Assembly (NCBI GenBank): GCA_900551445.1
Contig: URWA01000003.1
Span: 70,312-134,311, forward strand
Source: an uncultured Bacteroides sp.
Lineage (GTDB): Bacteria; Bacteroidota; Bacteroidia; Bacteroidales; Bacteroidaceae
Length of the DNA: 64,000 bases
Direction: 5' to 3'
The position numbers and the translations under genes are program-made. The notes below the pieces were generated by a model. The model saw nothing but the letters and a program-made list of their open reading frames with translations. It ran no database searches and was not told where the DNA came from. Shown here one piece after another: positions 61,492 through 64,000 of this stretch. Each line of letters opens with the position of its first letter. Positions within the stretch are counted from its first letter, which is position 1.

Positions 61492-63297
61492 ATGCATATG
61501 AAAGTTTTTTTTACTATCCTACTTTGGCTTGTTGTTCTACCAGTAAAGGCTACAGGACAGTGGGGCGATATAATTCGCTTGGAAGGAAAAGAATGGGTTC
61601 TGTTGGTAAAACCAATAGAAAGTGATACTATGCTGGGTAACCGGGTGAGAGCTTTCCTGCCAGATAATATCAGTTATTCAACTGGAAACTATAGTTGCTA
61701 TACGGCTTCATGGGAAATACGTAACGGTTATCTTTGCCTACGACAGATAGAAGCCGATGTCTACGATGAAGCCAGCAATAAAGATTCTACACTAGTGTAT
61801 GAGGGGAAAGATTTGCAGTCGCTTTTCCCTTCTTATTATAAAGATGGAGAAATTCAAGCCCGTTGGTTCAGTGGGGAGCTTCGAGCCGGAAAAGGAAATT
61901 TGGTGAGATACGTGCATGACGGTTTCGACCGTAACATGGAAACGGAACAGGTACTGACCGTCCGGAACGGTAAAGTGTTGAAAACAGAAACTTATCATAA
62001 TTACCGGAGACCCGGTTTGAATTTGAAGAAAGCGCAAAAGGAGATTGCCTGTCGTTTTCCCTGGAAACGGTTTCCTGAATACCGAGGAGAACAGATCATT
62101 TTTGTAATAGGTGATTTCCAAATGACGGATGACGGTCACTTCGTGGATTGTGATGTGCATTTTTTCTTTCTGCGTTCTTCACGAAAAACGATAGAAGACA
62201 GGAATCATCCGCTGGCTCTCGCTTTTAAAGAAACGCTGAAATCCATTTATCCGTGGGAGGTGCTCTTTATCAACGGGAAGTACACTATGGAATATCGGAG
62301 TTTTACTATGCCTTTGAGGGGGGATATAACGCATGATAAGGGTGATTCTGCAAAATACACGATTGTGGGTCGGGTGTATGGTGAATCCGTCCGTCAACGT
62401 CCTCCTTATGATGTGGTACATGCTGTGCTTGTTGGCTCCAATTTGAGCATGGTTGAACAACCGTTTCAAGGATGGCTGACAGATTCCACCGGCTGCTTCC
62501 GGATAAAGGGGCTGGAGGCCGGAACTTATCATCTGAAAGCGGAATATGTGGGACTGGATCCTTGTGATACGGTAATAACTCTCCCTTCACAGCATAATGA
62601 CACGCTGCGTATGGTACTTCCCTTATGGTATGATTATATTTTAAAATATGACTGTTCGCCGGAGTTGTCGAAAGAAAATATCCTCAAGGGGCATCCCAAG
62701 CTGCGCCTGGTAATACCGGAAGAACAGGAACAAAAAATCCGCACACACTTTTTCTGGAAAAAGTACGGCGTGAGTTATGACGTTTTTTATCCATTGAAGA
62801 AAGATGGGACACTGGACTGTTATCTGGGTGTTCCCAATCATCTGCTGACGACTTATAATCAGGTGGTTTTTGATTATCTAGATAAGAAGTTTGGCACTTC
62901 ATGGCGCAAGGAGGCTCCGAAAGGAATATTTGGTCTGGATAAATCTTTAGATGAATTTCGTGACTATAAATGGTTTATCAATACTTTACATAAGGAAAGC
63001 AAGTATCCGGTAAAGTTGCTGAGCAAGGGAAAAGAGTGCCTGCTACGCATTGAATATGCCGTGGACAGTAACGGATATATCGTGCAACCGAAAATCATTT
63101 CTTGCAGCAACTGCTCGTTTCGGAAAACAGTGTTGGATGCTTTTAAAAAGGTGATGAATGTTCCTACTTTATTGAAGGCAGGTAAAGATACACTTGTAGT
63201 TCAATATAAACTGGATTCTTCTGCTACTGTTAATCCAGATACTGATGTGCTGGTTATCGGCTATACACCGTGTGATAAACCGATACTGATGAAATAG
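61492..63297 (+). CDS. Exported multidomain protein with carboxypeptidase-regulatory-like and TonB-C-like domains
   Basis: 601 residues. Signal peptide (about 1-23, VVLPVKATGQ). Residues 25-270 are unrecognised, with GKEWVLLVKPIESD at the start. About 290-375 is a carboxypeptidase-regulatory-like fold (TIVGRVYGESV, GCFRIKGLEAGTYHLKAEYVG). A middle part has FFWKKYGVSYDVFYPLKKDGT and FDYLDKKFGTSWRKEAPK. The end (about 505-580, DSNGYIVQPKIISCSNCSFRKTVLDAFKKV) resembles a TonB C-terminal domain. A role in the envelope is likely, and nothing more can be stated. Confidence 0.6.
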   Translation: MHMKVFFTILLWLVVLPVKATGQWGDIIRLEGKEWVLLVKPIESDTMLGNRVRAFLPDNISYSTGNYSCYTASWEIRNGYLCLRQIEADVYDEASNKDSTLVYEGKDLQSLFPSYYKDGEIQARWFSGELRAGKGNLVRYVHDGFDRNMETEQVLTVRNGKVLKTETYHNYRRPGLNLKKAQKEIACRFPWKRFPEYRGEQIIFVIGDFQMTDDGHFVDCDVHFFFLRSSRKTIEDRNHPLALAFKETLKSIYPWEVLFINGKYTMEYRSFTMPLRGDITHDKGDSAKYTIVGRVYGESVRQRPPYDVVHAVLVGSNLSMVEQPFQGWLTDSTGCFRIKGLEAGTYHLKAEYVGLDPCDTVITLPSQHNDTLRMVLPLWYDYILKYDCSPELSKENILKGHPKLRLVIPEEQEQKIRTHFFWKKYGVSYDVFYPLKKDGTLDCYLGVPNHLLTTYNQVVFDYLDKKFGTSWRKEAPKGIFGLDKSLDEFRDYKWFINTLHKESKYPVKLLSKGKECLLRIEYAVDSNGYIVQPKIISCSNCSFRKTVLDAFKKVMNVPTLLKAGKDTLVVQYKLDSSATVNPDTDVLVIGYTPCDKPILMK

Positions 63298-63329
63298 ATA
63301 AAAGGAATAATTGTTTTCATTAAAATGGA

Positions 63330-63902
63330 ATGAATATGAGAAAAGAGATTGCATGTGTCATATTAATTTTGCTGGCGGCCTGTGTAAATAAGCCCGGACA
63401 GCCTGTACAGGAGGCTACCTCTACAGCTGTTATCGGAGGTGCGGACAGCATGACATCCATTGTGGTTGCTGATACTTGTGCTTCATTTCAAGATACAGTA
63501 ACATACGAATTACGTCAGTGCCAACTTTGGTATACAAAAGATTTACCTGAAGAATATAACGGAGAAACCCGTCTGTGGACAGAATATGAAGTATATACAG
63601 AAAATGTGCCCGTGATTAATGTATTTGTAAGCAATCCGACGGACATTCCGTTGGAGTTCGGACGGGATATGCGTTTCTATTTGTGAAAAAATGATAAATG
63701 GTGTCCGCCGGAGCAAAGGGATACCTCCTATACGATTGTATGGAATAGTGATGCGTTTATGATAGAGAAGGCTCCTTTGCTGTATTGCTTCCGTTATAAA
63801 CTGAATGAATATTGCATTCCAAAAGGGAAATACCGTGTTCAGAAATCATTTAGCAGAGGTGATGAGGATATTCTTTTGACAGACAGTTTTGAGGTTAAAT
63901 AA
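63330..63902 (+). pseudogene. Ig-like lipoprotein gene interrupted by an in-frame TGA
   Basis: Start at 63330 or 63336 (MRKEIACVILILLAACVNK, lipobox AAC). The frame stops at TGA 63684-63686, yet continues unchanged for 71 sense codons to TAA at 63900-63902. The continuation (KNDKWCPPEQ, IPKGKYRVQKSF, DSFEVK) completes the Ig-like fold seen in the 59349 gene, and the stop falls in a loop where Trp (TGG) is plausible. A one-base change is the simplest explanation; recoding is possible but unsupported. Intact length would be 190 residues. Confidence 0.75.
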
Positions 63903-63915
63903 AAATGTGTGGAGT

Positions 63916-64000
63916 ATGAAAAGCTGGTATATTTATTTCGTGGCGATGATGGCAATATGCGGACTGGGATGCAATCGCACGGCATCAAAAAAGCAGGTTA
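63916..64000 (+). CDS. Lipoprotein, N-terminal fragment (truncated by window)
   Basis: Begins MKSWYIYFVAMMAICGLGCNRTASKKQV and runs off the end. The lipobox LGC at about 19 is clear. It lies 13 bp after the interrupted Ig-like gene, so it is probably one more member of the cargo lipoprotein series. Confidence 0.65.
   Translation, partial: MKSWYIYFVAMMAICGLGCNRTASKKQV

Larger units (their letters stand above)
52265..64000 (+). mobile_element. Integrative mobilizable element in a tRNA gene (right end outside window)
   Basis: The order tRNA tail, tyrosine integrase, hypothetical, excisionase-like HTH, primase-helicase, candidate origin, toprim primase, inverted-repeat cluster, MobV-type relaxase is that of a Bacteroidota mobilizable island. 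No conjugation machinery is visible, so it would depend on a helper element. The cargo from 59349 codes for exported proteins. No second tRNA tail was seen up to 64000, so the right boundary and full cargo are unknown, and whether the last genes lie inside the element is inferred. Confidence 0.75.

Overview
The window reads as a chromosome segment of a gut Bacteroidales bacterium, most likely Bacteroides or Phocaeicola. The evidence is SusC/SusD pairs, fimbrillin-type lipoproteins with acidic residues after the lipobox Cys, the Bacteroidota -7 promoter box (TAnnTTTG) in front of many genes, DUF4834/DUF4988/DUF4955 families, and almost no Shine-Dalgarno sequences. The species cannot be fixed from sequence alone.

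Layout. 1-258 is the tail of a DUF4831-like gene. 606-20849 (minus strand) is a polysaccharide utilisation locus: SusC, SusD, a DUF5017-like surface protein, three DUF4988 lipoproteins (two with beta-helix bodies), a PL29-like lyase and a PL8 lyase. Together these point to chondroitin, dermatan or hyaluronan use. Three fimbrillin-like lipoproteins follow, two of them with a CBM-like C-terminal domain. 21323-30596 holds housekeeping genes: psd and pssA (phosphatidylethanolamine synthesis), DUF4834, tadA, a small RHH-like gene, yraN, birA, a MATE exporter, a dispanin/GYF/DUF2752 cluster, pyrH, a histidine phosphatase, frr and rsgA. 30630-36068 is an RND tripartite efflux operon, followed by an APC amino acid permease. 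37901-44510 is a PAPS-making operon (cysQ, SLC13 transporter, cysC, cysD, cysN) that ends in a sulfotransferase and contains no reductive gene, so it looks built for sulfonating an acceptor. 44593-45723 is an alpha-L-fucosidase wrecked by an amber stop and an internal deletion. 45918-51100 holds a lipoprotein, a hexapeptide acetyltransferase, a DUF3990 ADP-ribosyltransferase-like protein with a partner, a sigma factor fused to a transmembrane helix and an outer-membrane barrel, and a methyltransferase. A Fic protein (51285-52094) ends the chromosomal part.

From 52265 to beyond the right edge lies an integrated mobilizable element. It begins with a tRNA 3' tail (probably tRNA-Leu) joined to integrase-proximal sequence. 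It continues with a tyrosine integrase, a hypothetical protein, an excisionase-like HTH protein, a primase-helicase, a TGATGA-rich candidate origin, a toprim primase, a cluster of inverted repeats that looks like oriT, and a MobV-type relaxase. The cargo is a run of exported proteins with Ig-like repeats, one of which carries an in-frame TGA.

Three intergenic regions (370-442, 21051-21174, 46725-46801) carry different short dyads repeated at an exact 21 or 22 bp period. The most unusual objects are these arrays, the sigma-factor/barrel fusion, the sulfonation operon, and the layered glycosaminoglycan locus with its fimbrillin-like tail.
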